Positions 51,411 through 61,482 of a stretch of DNA of 64,000 nt are shown piece after piece. Below the pieces are notes generated by a model. That model was given only the letters and a program-made list of their open reading frames with translations. It had not been told where the DNA came from and searched no databases. The DNA comes from Luidia sarsii (lineage: Eukaryota; Echinodermata; Asteroidea; Paxillosida; Luidiidae): NCBI GenBank assembly GCA_949987565.1, contig OX465102.1, forward strand, positions 16,860,006 to 16,924,005, read 5' to 3'. The position numbers were made by a program, and so were the translations under genes. Position 1 is the stretch's first letter. Each line of letters starts with the position of its first letter.

Positions 51411-51758
51411 ACTTTAAATATGAGTTCTGCTAAGTCTACGCACGGAGGGATAAAGAGTGCACCGATTTGTGATTTTCCCTCCATCTCCCCTTTTCTCATT
51501 CGCTATCTGTTAGTGACACTCATCCAGATACATCTCTCCCATGTCCCACACCACACCGCCTGCCGCACGGCACCTTCGTGTGTGTACCGTACCTCCCATA
51601 ATCTTTTCAGCCACTGGCTACAACTTGTCAGAATTCTGAATGGAGTGCCAGTCATTACACTGACTCTCTGACATGTACATGTACAGGCCCTCTCTCAATC
51701 ACAATACCTGTGATCCCATAAGCTTCCTCTCACAGTGCCCGCGATGACCAAATCTCGG

Positions 51759-51786
51759 GGGGGGGGGGGGGGGGGGTGGGGGTTGG
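51759..51786. repeat. G-run, about 20 G
   Basis: GGGGGG repeated to about 20 bases, then TGGGGGTTGGG. Possible quadruplex. Length is uncertain. Confidence 0.7.
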
Positions 51787-52026
51787 GAAGCAAATGGAGA
51801 AAATGATAGCTTTCACCGTAAGCCATTGTTCCGCTTGGTCAACCAGATTTGAGCCTGTCCAATTTGTCATTGGGCCTGCCTGTAGGTGATTCAACCTGTG
51901 ACAATGAATTGAAAGTAGTAACTTTTAGGGGATTTCAGCACAGCCAACAGTTAGCCAAGGCATTGAAGGAATAGCCGGTATACACCGGTGTCACGATCTG
52001 ACTCTGACCCTGAAACCTTTTTCTAA

Positions 52027-52080
52027 AACCCGGCTTAGGCTTCGGCTTAGGCTTCGGCTCTGGCACCGGCTTCGTCTCTG
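52027..52080. repeat. 12-bp tandem repeat GGCTTAGGCTTC
   Basis: CCCGGCTTAGGCTTCGGCTT then AGGCTTCGGCTC and GGCACCGGCTTC. About four units of 12 bp. The minus strand reads as a Pro-Lys-Pro-Glu repeat, but no gene is supported. Confidence 0.6.
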
Positions 52081-52438
52081 TTATCCAAGAGCTGGAAACG
52101 GAGGTTGGAGTTCTTTGCTGAAATTGAAGCTTTGGATTCCTTTTCAAAATACAGTGTAACATTTAAAAAAACGTAGCCAAAGGCTTCCTGTTTTCATGCC
52201 TTGTACTTTAAAACGGATGAATGAAAGAACGGCAATCAGAATGACGATCATGCAAGTTTAAAGTAAGAGATTAGGCATGAATATATTAACAAAAAACATA
52301 GTTAACTAAGCTGCGTTTCCACGACTCTTTGTGGGGTAAAGATGGTTACTTTATTCAAGTTCAGTGGAAACAGCTCAATAGTCACTTAGTTAAATGTAAG
52401 CTGCTTGACAAGTGGACTCTGTGTACAAAGTACCATTT

Positions 52439-52896
52439 GTGACCCGGCACAGCATAATGGGGAATAGCCCCCACTTTTGAGATTTTGAGATTTTTCTAAT
52501 GATGTGAAAGAGTATACCATTAGCTTTCAAATGATATCAAAATTATTTCCGTGTGAACTTTGTTGTAAATAGTACACGGGAACTTTACTCGTTCATTTGG
52601 TATCAGACACATTCAGTGCCATTGTAACTCCTCGAAAGCGGCCATTCAAAAAGGCAGGAACATTTTCATGAAAAGAGTACACAAACACTCCCACGAAATC
52701 CTCATTTTTTCAACATTTAGAGACGGATTTCGGAAAAATCCTTTGGACATAATATCCTCCAATTCATTAACTTTCCGGAAATATTTTTTTAAATTTTTTT
52801 TTTTATCGAATTGAGTTCTAGATACTTCGACTTCGGGCGTCATTTACTCGAAAAGTGTTTGGGTGGGATATTCCTCATGTCGCTGTGCCGGGTCAC
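52439..52896. mobile_element. ATTT-flanked MITE with GTGACCCGGCACAGC ends
   Basis: The left end is GTGACCCGGCACAGC and the right end is the perfect inverse GCTGTGCCGGGTCAC. ATTT is duplicated at 52435-52438 and 52897-52900. It is 458 bp and AT-rich with no coding frame. It is the only copy in the window. Confidence 0.75.
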
Positions 52897-53504
52897 ATTT
52901 AGTATAGGTACATGTAAGTACCTGTATTGTACTATCCCCTGTCCATTGTGCAGTGAACACTCCTGAAAACATACATGTACCTATACCCTCGGGAGCAATC
53001 TCATGGATTGTAATTCACTGTAAAGTGTAAGAAATACTGTTTTCTAAAGCTCTTGGGTAATAAGAGTCCCATTTGACCGCCTACATATTTGCTCCGCTGA
53101 ATCTGCTGCCCATGCAAGAAGGAAGTGCAGGTGTGTGGGCAAAACCTACTGCATGTAAGTTGGCTCACAAACCAGTCTAGTATATAGTCCTTGCTAAAAG
53201 TTTGTCTGCAGCCCTACTGTAGACATACGGTTCGCGTTGAATTCAGCAAATACTTAATTGAGAAAAAAATGCAGCAGGATCTTTCTCAAAGTCATAATAG
53301 CCTTGGACATTTTAAGTCAGTAAGCAGTTTGTAATTTTTTTGTTATACATGTACAGTGTATTCCCCCCCTGACAATTTTTGACTCGGAAATGATGACCAG
53401 TCTATCGTCCTGCAGAGAAAAGGTCTTCCGTTGGGCACTGCCAGGGTGGAATTGGAATATTGTTAATTAGCACTTGCATTTTACACAGCAGAGTAATTTA
53501 AGGT

Positions 53505-53735
53505 GATATACAAAAATGTTGCAAACTGCTTACTGACTAAAATTACCCTACCCCACCGCTTGCCCTTCCCTTTGATCTCTCCCTACCAGCTTCACTCTTT
53601 GTCCTTTGTTTCTCATCCGTGTCCTATTCACTCTCCCCCCCCCCCTTCCTCCATGTACATGTATCTGTTTTGTCCTTGTCACTCTGCCTTTGAGAAAGGT
53701 CCTGCTAGGATCGAAACGTCAGGCCCACTAAATTT
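53505..53735. repeat. Repeat A with central deletion
   Basis: The outer end ATGTTGCAAACTGCTTACTG, ACTAAAATTACC jumps straight to the purine/pyrimidine interior CTACCCCACCGCTTGCCCTT of the opposite arm, then the core GAAAGGTCCTGCTAGGATCG and AAACGTCAGGCCCAC. The left core is gone. Confidence 0.75.
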
Positions 53736-53739
53736 TAAG

Positions 53740-54985
53740 AAGCAGAGTAATTTGTTCACAATTGGCTAATCATTGTTGACCTTTAGGGTCTTCGGATGAC
53801 CATCCACGAATGTAATGGCCACTAGTCGTGCTAGTAGGGAATATATTGGTCGCTGAGACCCTAATGGTCACTGAAAAGAGTCTAATTGGTCACCAAACCG
53901 TTTTATGTCTAAGATAAAAAATAAAAAACTGACATGCTAGCACTAGTATTCTCAAGCCATAAAAAAAGTGACGACCAGTTTATAACCTTCCAGCTAAAAT
54001 TCCTCTGTCAAAACATATCGCATTTGTGGCATTTCATACTTTTAACCACCACACCCAAGGGCATGTAATCATCTCCATTTTGTGAATGGGGTGGTTTAGT
54101 ATGTGGAGGCAGAGCTGTGGGGTGGAATCCGGGCTTCCATTACATATCCCCACATTTTCTTGAAACATGAGTCGAGCAGTCGAACATGACAAGTTGTTTT
54201 GCGCCCTGCCATCACCGTTCAATGTACGGTGTGCACTTAGTCTCGTGGAGGGCTGTGTCTGTCTCCCTCGTTCTCTCTCAAAACACTTACGGGATGTTTA
54301 GAGGAGTTTGTGTTTTCCTTGCTTCAGTGTTGAGGGACGGGAGATGAAGCAGGGAGTATCACATAAATGGATCTGGTATCAATCAACAGAGAGAGGGGAA
54401 AGAAAAAAAACACCCACCAACTTAAACTTCCCTGCACATGTTTGTCCCAGGCAATGCCGTGGGTCTGAGATAACAAACAGTCCGTGCTACTGCACGTCAA
54501 TGACGAGGTTGGATGGAACGGGGGAGTTTGCCCTGGCGAAGAGCTTCTGCCCTGAACCTCTACCGCTGTGAAAGCTTTAAAGATTGGTGTGAAACAAACC
54601 TGTTTGGGGAAAATTAGGTCTCTAAAAGGGGAGTTTTTTGAGAAGGAATTGGCTTAAAATCCTACTGAAAATTTAAACCTGCTTTGTTAAGTTTCTTCAT
54701 TTCTTCATTCATAGTTCTGCTTGCTTATTGCGGACAATTAATGCCTCATCACTCGAGTTGTCAAGGCTAAACTCCATCGGGTTTGCCTCGAAGTTAGTCC
54801 CAAAGTGCTAAAGAAAATTGTGTCCCAACTTCATTTTTGGTCAGTGGGGCTAACACATCTGAGCTTCGTCTCAAACTTACATGTAGACCCTCATATAAAC
54901 GTAGTATTTTTGCGGTCCAGATCCTCAGTCACTCTGCAGTCAACGGCTCACCAGTTTACCCTTTTGGATTTTGTGCACTCTCCTC
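53740..54985. other. Intron 12, distal part
   Basis: TGGTCGCTGAGACCCTAATGG and similar TGGTCAC units at 53810-53895 are loosely repeated. Otherwise nothing recognised before the exon 13 acceptor. Confidence 0.4.
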
Positions 54986-54987
54986 AG

Positions 54988-55109
54988 GAACTGTGGAGTC
55001 GATCAGTGAGGATTCTGAGTTCTACGTGGCAGACAGCAACAGCACTATACAGAAAGTGTCGGACAAGTACATCCTGACAGACAAGGAGGATGGGCACCGG
55101 GCCATACAG
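54988..55109 (+). CDS. Exon 13: rest of Tudor-like module 2A
   Basis: The acceptor CTCCTCAG ends at 54987 and the donor GTACAG is at 55110. Residues 780-820 read GTVESISEDSEFYVADSNST then KVSDKYILTDKEDGHRAIQ. The order of strands and the exon phases (in 1, out 0) match exon 5 of the first pair, although the residues differ. Confidence 0.87.
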
Positions 55110-55179
55110 GTACAGTATGTCACTGAAGTCACTCTGGTTTAGGTCAGCTGAGTTCTGCCTACCTAGCTCAGTGGACCCT

Positions 55180-55690
55180 AGGTTAGATTCATTTCAGTGC
55201 AGTCAACTTCAGATGGTCATCGATGAGCTTTTAATTGCTTGTTTCAGTTAAGTTCAACTCAGCTCAGCTCATTTTAAATCAACTCAGCTTGATTTAATCA
55301 CTCCTCAGCTCAGTTCAGTTCAGCTCAGTTCAGCTGAGCTCAGTTCAGCTGAACTGAGCTCAGCTCAGTTCAGTTTAGTTCAGCTCAGTTCAGCTCAGCT
55401 CAGCTCAGCTCAGCTCAGCTCAGCTCAGCTCAGCTCAGCTCAGCTCAGCTCAGCTCGGTTCAGCTCAGCTCAGTTCAGCTGGGCTCAGCTTAACTCAGGT
55501 AGAGTTGATTGCAACTCTGTTCAGTTGATTTCAGTTCAGATGAGGCTCAGTTCAGCTAAGCTCAGCTCAGTTCAACTCAGCTCAGCTCAGCTCAGCTCAG
55601 CTCAGCTCAGCTCAGCTCAGCTTAACTCAGTTAGAGTCGATTGCAACTCTGTTCAGTTGATTTCAGTTCAGATGAGGCTCAATTCTCTTT
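55180..55690. repeat. (CAGCT)n / (CTCAG)n pentamer satellite
   Basis: About 400 bp of AGCTCAGCTC units with TTCAG variants. A block of about 170 bp ending ACTCAGGTAGAGTTGATTGC / ACTCAGTTAGAGTCGATTGC followed by AACTCTGTTCAGTTGATTTC occurs twice (near 55493 and 55625), so the array itself was duplicated. The Ser/Gln-rich open frame over it is a repeat artefact. Confidence 0.9.
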
Positions 55691-55699
55691 CATTCATAA

Positions 55700-56386
55700 G
55701 GTCACTCAAAGTAGTGTTTGGATTGATTAGGCTGATCCTGTAATTTAGTTGAAGTCAGCGCCCTTCCATCATGTTTTGCTTCAGCACGTTGACACTGAAG
55801 TGATATGGTAGTGCAGTATACCTCTCTAACAACACTCTCTAGACATTTGTCAATTAGTAAAATCGAGATCGTCCTTTGACTTTCACAAAAGTGAAGCATG
55901 CATATGTATGATGTGGTCCTGTACACATGGGTCTTCCTCACACCTTGTGAATTCATGAATTCATCGGATAATTTATTCATTGTATCTGCCGACTGACACG
56001 TTCAGGTTGGTAACCCCTGGGCTCACCAAAGGTCTCAACATGAACGGAGACGCAAGTTTACTCTTCACAAAGTTACCCTTATGAAGTAATGCCCGTTGAT
56101 ATCTACCGGAAAAGACCTTTTGGTCGTTAAAGCACACCAAACTTCCATTATATTTTATCTTTCTGTTTCAGTCTGCATTCGGTAATCGTTAGGCGACACC
56201 AAACCGTCGATCAGGCTTCTGCCATGGTTCACTGGATGGTGTCATGGTTGCGCCCAAAGAACAAAGTTAACCCAACACATGTGGTGGAACCAAAAAAAAA
56301 CAGAGGTGGGCACAACACAACACCGACACAAATCTTTCAACTCATTTCCCTGATTTTTTTTATTTTGTTGGTGTTTGTTTGTGCAG
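55700..56386. other. Intron 13, distal part
   Basis: No repeat family recognised. Confidence 0.35.
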
Positions 56387-56645
56387 CATGGAGACACTGT
56401 GGTGGCTCTCCACCCGAGCCAGCCCTTCCGCTACGGCCCGGCCACCGTCGTCAAGTGCCTGCAGGACCTCTGGTGCCAGGTGGCGTTCTACGACCAAGAG
56501 GTGGCCGACGTGCCCCGGGAGGAGATGTACTTTGTGACCCCTGAGTGCCACGCCGACGTCAGGGAGGCCATCCTGGTCGGTGAGGACCGCTGGGAGGGAC
56601 ACGCTGCCGTCACACGAAACGACAAGGATGGGATGTACTACCTAG
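56387..56645 (+). CDS. Exon 14: Tudor-like module 2B and start of 3A
   Basis: The acceptor TTTGTGCAG ends at 56386 and the donor GTGAGC is at 56646. Residues 821-906 open HGDTVVALHPSQPFRYGPAT (the B-module signature), pass VPREEMYFVTPE, and end VTRNDKDGMYYL with Ala-907 split (G|CC). Module 2B therefore lacks the internal intron that separates exons 6 and 7. The exit point after the aromatic pair is the third instance of the phase-1 cut seen after exons 4 and 12. Confidence 0.9.
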
Positions 56646-56944
56646 GTGAGCCATTTGTCTTGTCCTTTGGTGTGGTTTTTTTATCTGAGACAAGCGGCTC
56701 TTATCGAGATTGGGCCAAGGCCCGGTCAAGTTTTCCTTGCCATTTGAATTAATACCAGTAGCTTAAGATTGCCACTATCAGATTCTCATTCTTTGTTTGA
56801 TATTAGTTTTGTATTGATAAATAATTGATAGTCTTCTCATTTTGATTCTTTGGCCTGATTTCCTTCCGATGGTTTTCCCACGTCTGTTTTTTTTTTTGCT
56901 TTTGAGGAAGATTCTTGGATATGGTATGGTTTTTCTTTTTGTGT

Positions 56945-57150
56945 GCGTCGAGGAGAATTTAATTCAATCAGGGTTTGGCCTACGGTACTCGATGTAATAA
57001 GCGCCGTATGCTCAGTGCTTTGCCTGATTGCCTGCTGAAACAAGATACAGGCAGCCTGGGCGGGATTCGAACCTGGGACTCCTGCTTTCCAGTGCCGAGG
57101 TCTGAACCACTCGACCCCCGAGCTGGTCGAGGTCGTGTGGTGGATTCAAA
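56945..57150 (-). mobile_element. SINE family 2 copy
   Basis: On the minus strand GACCAGCTCGGGGGTCGAGT and GGTTCGAATCCCGCCC with GCAGGAGTC between them follow the 49.1-kb copy. The plus-side partner sequence GTTTGGCCTACGGTACTCGA lies at 56971. Confidence 0.6.
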
Positions 57151-58650
57151 TCGGTATAGTGATGGGTATGGCTATTTTGATATGGTTCTTGTCAGCTTGT
57201 TAGGGAGATTCTTTCGAAGGAATGTAAGGTGGGGGAAAGGATTTGACACGGGGGGGGGGGGGGGGCAATGAGAGGAAGGATTGGGACCGGAGAGATGAAT
57301 CAGCTGCAGGCCTATCAGAGCTTAAACTAATTCACCTAAATGCCACCACCAGCATTGCAAGCACCAGTGGGAGAGGTTAATCATCCCCCATCCCTCACCC
57401 CGGGGTGATGGGGGGAGGGGAAGGCCTCTGTCCCAGCCACTGAAAGTGAGGAAGATTGAGGAAAGTCCGACCACCCTGTGAAAACACACTCGGCCAACGG
57501 TTCACCCTTTACGAGGCCTTTCATTGAACCCACAATTTGAGAACAGGAACAGTCACCATGGTCACTCGTCAGTGTATGTTTCCAAATGATCAGAGGGGCA
57601 TTCTCTATTGACTTTGAAAGGAAATGCTGATTTATTAGGGGTCAAGACATGCCATTGAGGCCTTTGATGTATTTATAAACTTAATGAGTGATAGAGGTTG
57701 ATATTGTTTGTTTTTTTAATCCAGTGATAATACAAACAATCGACCCTTGTTTTGGAAGGAGTAGATCATTGTGATTTACAATACAAACTTTAGCTGAACA
57801 TTAATTTCCTGGGTCCAAACATTTCAGAAAATAACCTTTTTTTGTTCATAGGCACAATGACAGCAGTATGTGAATCTATTGAAAGGTGCATGATACAGAA
57901 TTCTGGACTGCAATGTCATAATTATTATAGCATTCTTGAATCATGATCATCAGTGCATCAATATACGGGCCGACTTTGAAAGATTGGACGCTTCAATTTC
58001 CGTGATAGAATTGAATTTTCATGATACTGTAGATTGGAAGATCATAGGGACGGTGCCCAAAACTGCATAATGCATTACCCAGCAGTGGAGAAGTAATTAA
58101 TGTGGCACAGTATCCCGGAAGATATCGGTTATTTCTTCGTCTTTTTTCTCGAGATGGACGCCTGGACAATATTATCTAAGTAGGGCAAAACAGTGCAATG
58201 ATGATATCTCTATCCAATTTCATTCCAACGCGTGGTGAAATATCGGTCAACAGAATAAATGGATACTCAGGGAAGATTTTTATTTGAGAATGGGAAGTGC
58301 TCTGTAGGTGCCTGGCCCAACTTGAACAATCTGATGGAGGAGGGGAAAGGCGGCAGCCATTTATCACTAATCACTCGTTGGCGGAATTCAATTTAATTTG
58401 GCAAGGATCTCCGCTGACCTGAGAGATTTGTGTATTCACACTTCACGGCCCGTTTGCGCCGTTTGAGTTGGGGGAAACCCTTGGCAGGTTGTGGCTGGTT
58501 GCTGAGTTCATGGAGGCAGGGGACGTGAGACCCAAGTGGGTTCAATGCGAGTCTGGGTGCACCCGCCTGTAAGGTTTTTGTGTAGCCTCGCATTCCTGCC
58601 AGTCTACAGCGCAGAGAAAACAAGCACATTACCTGTCCCTAGAGCTTTCC
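57151..58650. other. Intron 14, unique stretch
   Basis: One G-run (57251-57265) and otherwise unremarkable AT-rich DNA. No exon fits. Confidence 0.4.
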
Positions 58651-58659
58651 ATCCTGTCT

Positions 58660-59365
58660 GGAATCATTCCCCTCCCTCCCCTCCCTTCCTTCCTCCCTTC
58701 CTCCCCCTCCCTCCCCCTTTCCCCCTCCCCCTGCCTCCCTGCCTCCCTGCCTCCCTCCCTGCCTCCCTCCCTGCCTCCCTCCCTGCCTCCCTGTCTCTCT
58801 CCTTGCCTCCCTACCTCCCTCCTCCTCCCTGCCTCCCTGCCTCCCTCCCTGCCTCCCTGCCTCCCTGCCTCCCTCCCTGTCTCCCTCCCTGCCTCCCTCC
58901 CTGTCTCCCTCCCCGCCTCCCTGTCTCCCTGCCTCCTTCCTTGCCTCCCTGCCTCCATCCCTGCCTCCCTCCCTGCCTCCCTGTCTCCCTCCCTGCTTCC
59001 TTACCTCCCTACCTCCCTCCCCTCCTTCCATTCCTCCCTGCCTCCCTGCCTCCCTCCCTGCCTCCTTTCCTGCGTCCCTGCGTCCCTGCCTCCCTCCCCG
59101 CCTCCCTACCTCCCTCCCCTCCCTCCATGCTTCCCTGCCTGCCTCTCTGCCCCCCTCATTGCCTTCCTCCCTCCCTACCTCCCTTCCTACCTCCCTCCCT
59201 CCCTTCCTCCTTGCCTGTCTCCCTCCTTGCCCTCCTCCCTGCCTCCCATCCTGCCTCCCTCCCTGTCTCCCTTCCTGCCCCCCTCCTTGCCCCCTCCCTG
59301 CTTCCCATCCTGCCTCCCTCCCTGTCTCCCTTCCTCCCTCCCGCTCCCTCCCCCCTCGCCTCCTC
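58660..59365. repeat. (CCTC CCTG)n polypyrimidine-rich satellite, ~700 bp
   Basis: Built of CTCCCTGCCTCCCTCC units with a basic 4-bp period and 8/12-bp higher order. It is almost free of A on the plus strand. Long frames on both strands (Leu/Pro/Ser on plus, Gly/Arg/Glu on minus) come from the repeat and are not genes. Confidence 0.9.
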
Positions 59366-59651
59366 ATGAACCCAGTTGTACTCTCAGCCCTAAATGAGAA
59401 TATCCAATTACCCACCTTTCTGTTGACCTGACGGCCAGTTTACCAGAGCCCTGCCCCACATCCCCATGGTAATTGGGAAGAATAATGAGGGTGGAATGAA
59501 TAAAGGTCACAATTATGTTGCTCACCTGTGTCTAACATTGGTGAGGCAGGACATGTCAGAATGAACTGCAACTGAGACCTTTGTTTCTCCCCGATTCACA
59601 CCAGAGTACTGAGAGGAGATTCCTTTCCCATCCTGTTTGCATTGTCCACAG

Positions 59652-59886
59652 CCACCATCAAGAGTCGCGTTGACCGTGGGCGCTATTTTGTCGTGGAGTG
59701 GCCGGACGACAGCACGAGCCAGCAGCATTGTAAGCACATCTTTGGGGCCTTCTCCAGGAGGCAGCGCTACGCTCTTGGGGACCATGTCCTGGCTATGGCC
59801 AACCCTGCAAACATGGCCTACCTGCCCAGCAAGATCACCGGGACGGAAGAGGGCAAGCTGGTGGTGGAGTACTGCAATGGATCCAG
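59652..59886 (+). CDS. Exon 15: Tudor-like module 3A end and 3B start
   Basis: The acceptor GTCCACAG ends at 59651. Residues 907-984 read ATIKSRVDRGRYFVVEWPDD, then YALGDHVLAMANPANMAYLP and GKLVVEYCNGS. Both the A-to-B junction and the B opening are in one exon, so the intron found at TGD (exon 6) and HGD (exon 14) is absent here. The donor is CAG|GTATTA at 59887, weaker than average but in the phase (2) that exon 16 requires. Two Cys (933, 978) and two His (932, 935) are present, with no obvious zinc-ligand spacing. Confidence 0.86.
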
Positions 59887-59944
59887 GTATTAGAAAAAAG
59901 AAGAAGAACAAATTTCTACGAAAAGAATCAGTCAGTGAAACTAG

Positions 59945-60775
59945 CACAGCCTGATCTGTCAATCCCAGCAGGACATTTCCCAAAGTCCCCTTTATGTTAT
60001 TCTGCTTTTAAAAGGTCCTGTTATTGAAACACTGGACTGTCTTACTTATCATAATCATGAATCAGTAATACGCCAAAATGTTGCAAACTGCTTACTGACT
60101 AAAATCATCAAACAGCGAATATCATAAATAAGAAGGGCGGCCTGACGTTTTGATCCTAGCAGGACTTTTCTCAAGGGCAAAAATTGCGAAGACAATTCTA
60201 CATTTGAGAAAGGTTCTGCTAGTATCACAATGCAAGGCCTTCCTGATTTTTGATAATCGGGAAACATTGGAGAGCCTGGTGATGTTGTATTCCTTGCACC
60301 ACCTTTCTCAAAGGCAAAATTGTGTAATTTTCCCTTTAAAAGGGCTTGCTGTGATTGAAACACTAGCTTAGGCTGTCTTATTTTTTCATAATCTGGACAA
60401 GTTTTAGAGCCTGAAGTTTCGATCACTCTAAGGCATTTCTCAATGGAAAAATATATGCCATCTTGAAACGCTTTGGTCCTCAAAACATTTCATTACCGTT
60501 ATCATAAAAAGTGAGACGGCCCTGAATGTTGACCCTTGTTGGACCTTTGTCAAAGGCAAGTTTGTGTCATATCGGATGAAAGGGTCTTCCTAAGATTGAA
60601 ACATCAGTTCCTCTGACTTGTTACTATCCAAACAAGGAAGAGGGTCTGATCTAACTGACCTTGAAGATCCTACTAGGATCAAAATGTCAGGCCTTCTATA
60701 TTTCCATGATTGTAAACTGTGAAAGAGTCTGATTTTTTCAATCATTGTAGGACCTTTTTCAAAGGCAAATTCCCC
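59945..60775. repeat. Array of alternating repeat A-type hairpin cores (intron 15)
   Basis: In about 830 bp there are around ten diverged A cores in alternating direction, for example CGGCCTGACGTTTTGATCCT (60138), TTGAGAAAGGTTCTGCTAGT (60204), GAAGTTTCGATCACTC (60411), TGACCCTTGTTGGACCTTTG (60531), AAGGGTCTTCCTAAGATTGA (60579), AAGATCCTACTAGGATCAAA (60663) and TTCAATCATTGTAGGACCTT (60738). Spacing is roughly 60-130 bp. The left part also has the outer end ATGTTGCAAACTGCTTACTG. Confidence 0.7.
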
Positions 60776-60777
60776 CC

Positions 60778-60872
60778 ATTGCATCCCTTCCCATCCCATC
60801 CCATCCCATTCCACACATCCCATCCCATCCCATTCCACCCATCCCATCCCATCCCATCCCATCTCATCTCTC
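60778..60872. repeat. (CCCAT)n satellite
   Basis: About 90 bp of CATCCCATCCCATCCCATTC with CCACA/CCACC variants, pentamer period, 240 bp before exon 16. Confidence 0.9.
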
Positions 60873-61115
60873 CTTTGATTCTCCCATTCATTCAGCTTCC
60901 TGCCTGTCCATTCCGTGATATTCATCTTTCCAATGCTTTCTCCATGTATGCCTGCCTCATTATCTACCTCCCGACACCCTTCCACAAAAAGTGTCTTTAG
61001 ACCCATTCGCCTTGTTTCAAATTTCCAAGAGGGGTGCGTCCATCCTAATGCCCCTTAGTAATGGTGAGAAAATATGCAAAGTTTGTTGGAATGAATTTTT
61101 ATTTTTGTTTGTCAG

Positions 61116-61482
61116 TTCTAATGACGTGGATCCCATCCAGTGCTTCTGGGTTTCGGAAGGCTACTTTGAGAGCTCCCGATTGTTCCATCTTAGGCAGCAT
61201 GAGATGCCCGCCGTCCTTCCTCCCGGCATTCTTTCCCCAAGCACATCCTCCGGAGCCAGCAGCCAGGCCTTGGCCGACAAGGGCCAGCCCTCCAGCCCAC
61301 TCCAGCCCACCCCGCCCCAGTCTCGGCCCGGCACCGCCTCCAGCGCCGGCTCCAGCGTCGGCTCCCAAAGGTCAAAGGTCAGACGGGTCGGTTCCCCAGT
61401 ACCCAGCGCAGCAAGTGCAGCCAGCGTTGCCAGTGCGGCCAGCGTAGCCAAGTCGGTTGACTCCAGTGCCGATGAGTGGTAA
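61116..61482 (+). CDS. Exon 16: last coding exon and stop
   Basis: The acceptor TTTGTCAG ends at 61115. The first base completes Ser-985, then SNDVDPIQCFWVSEGYFESS closes module 3B. The remaining roughly 90 residues are Ser, Pro and Ala rich with a short basic patch (SQRSKVRRVGS), ending VDSSADEW before TAA at 61480-61482. The tail contains Ala/Ser/Val repeats (SAASAASVASAASVA) that look like slippage expansions and is probably disordered. Confidence 0.9.

Larger units (their letters stand above)
1..61482 (+). other. VWA3B-like gene, 3' portion: 16 exons, 1106 visible residues
   Basis: This is the span of a single protein-coding gene whose 5' end lies before the window. All sixteen exons have AG acceptors and GT donors, and their phases join without a single frame break from base 3 to the TAA at 61480-61482. 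The visible product has, in order, a conserved helical linker (residues 1-145), a charged low-complexity segment (about 146-320), a first Tudor-like pair (about 325-450), a coiled coil (about 513-675), an acidic segment (about 690-755), four more Tudor-like modules (about 763-1011) and a Ser/Ala/Pro tail. From knowledge of families, this order resembles VWA3B and its relatives (VWA3A, C11orf16), in which Tudor-like DUF4537 regions occur. The VWA domain would be upstream and is unseen, so the family call is an inference. Cellular role is unknown from sequence. All introns are loaded with mobile-element debris. No paralogous or neighbouring gene is visible. Confidence 0.75.

Noticed and set aside
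55525..55743. Ser/Gln-rich frame SAQLSSAQLSS
   Set aside because: Translation of the CAGCT satellite in an intron.
58536..59415. Long overlapping frames of 277 and 258 residues
   Set aside because: They are products of the CCTCCCTG satellite, which lacks stops on both strands. Composition is pure repeat.
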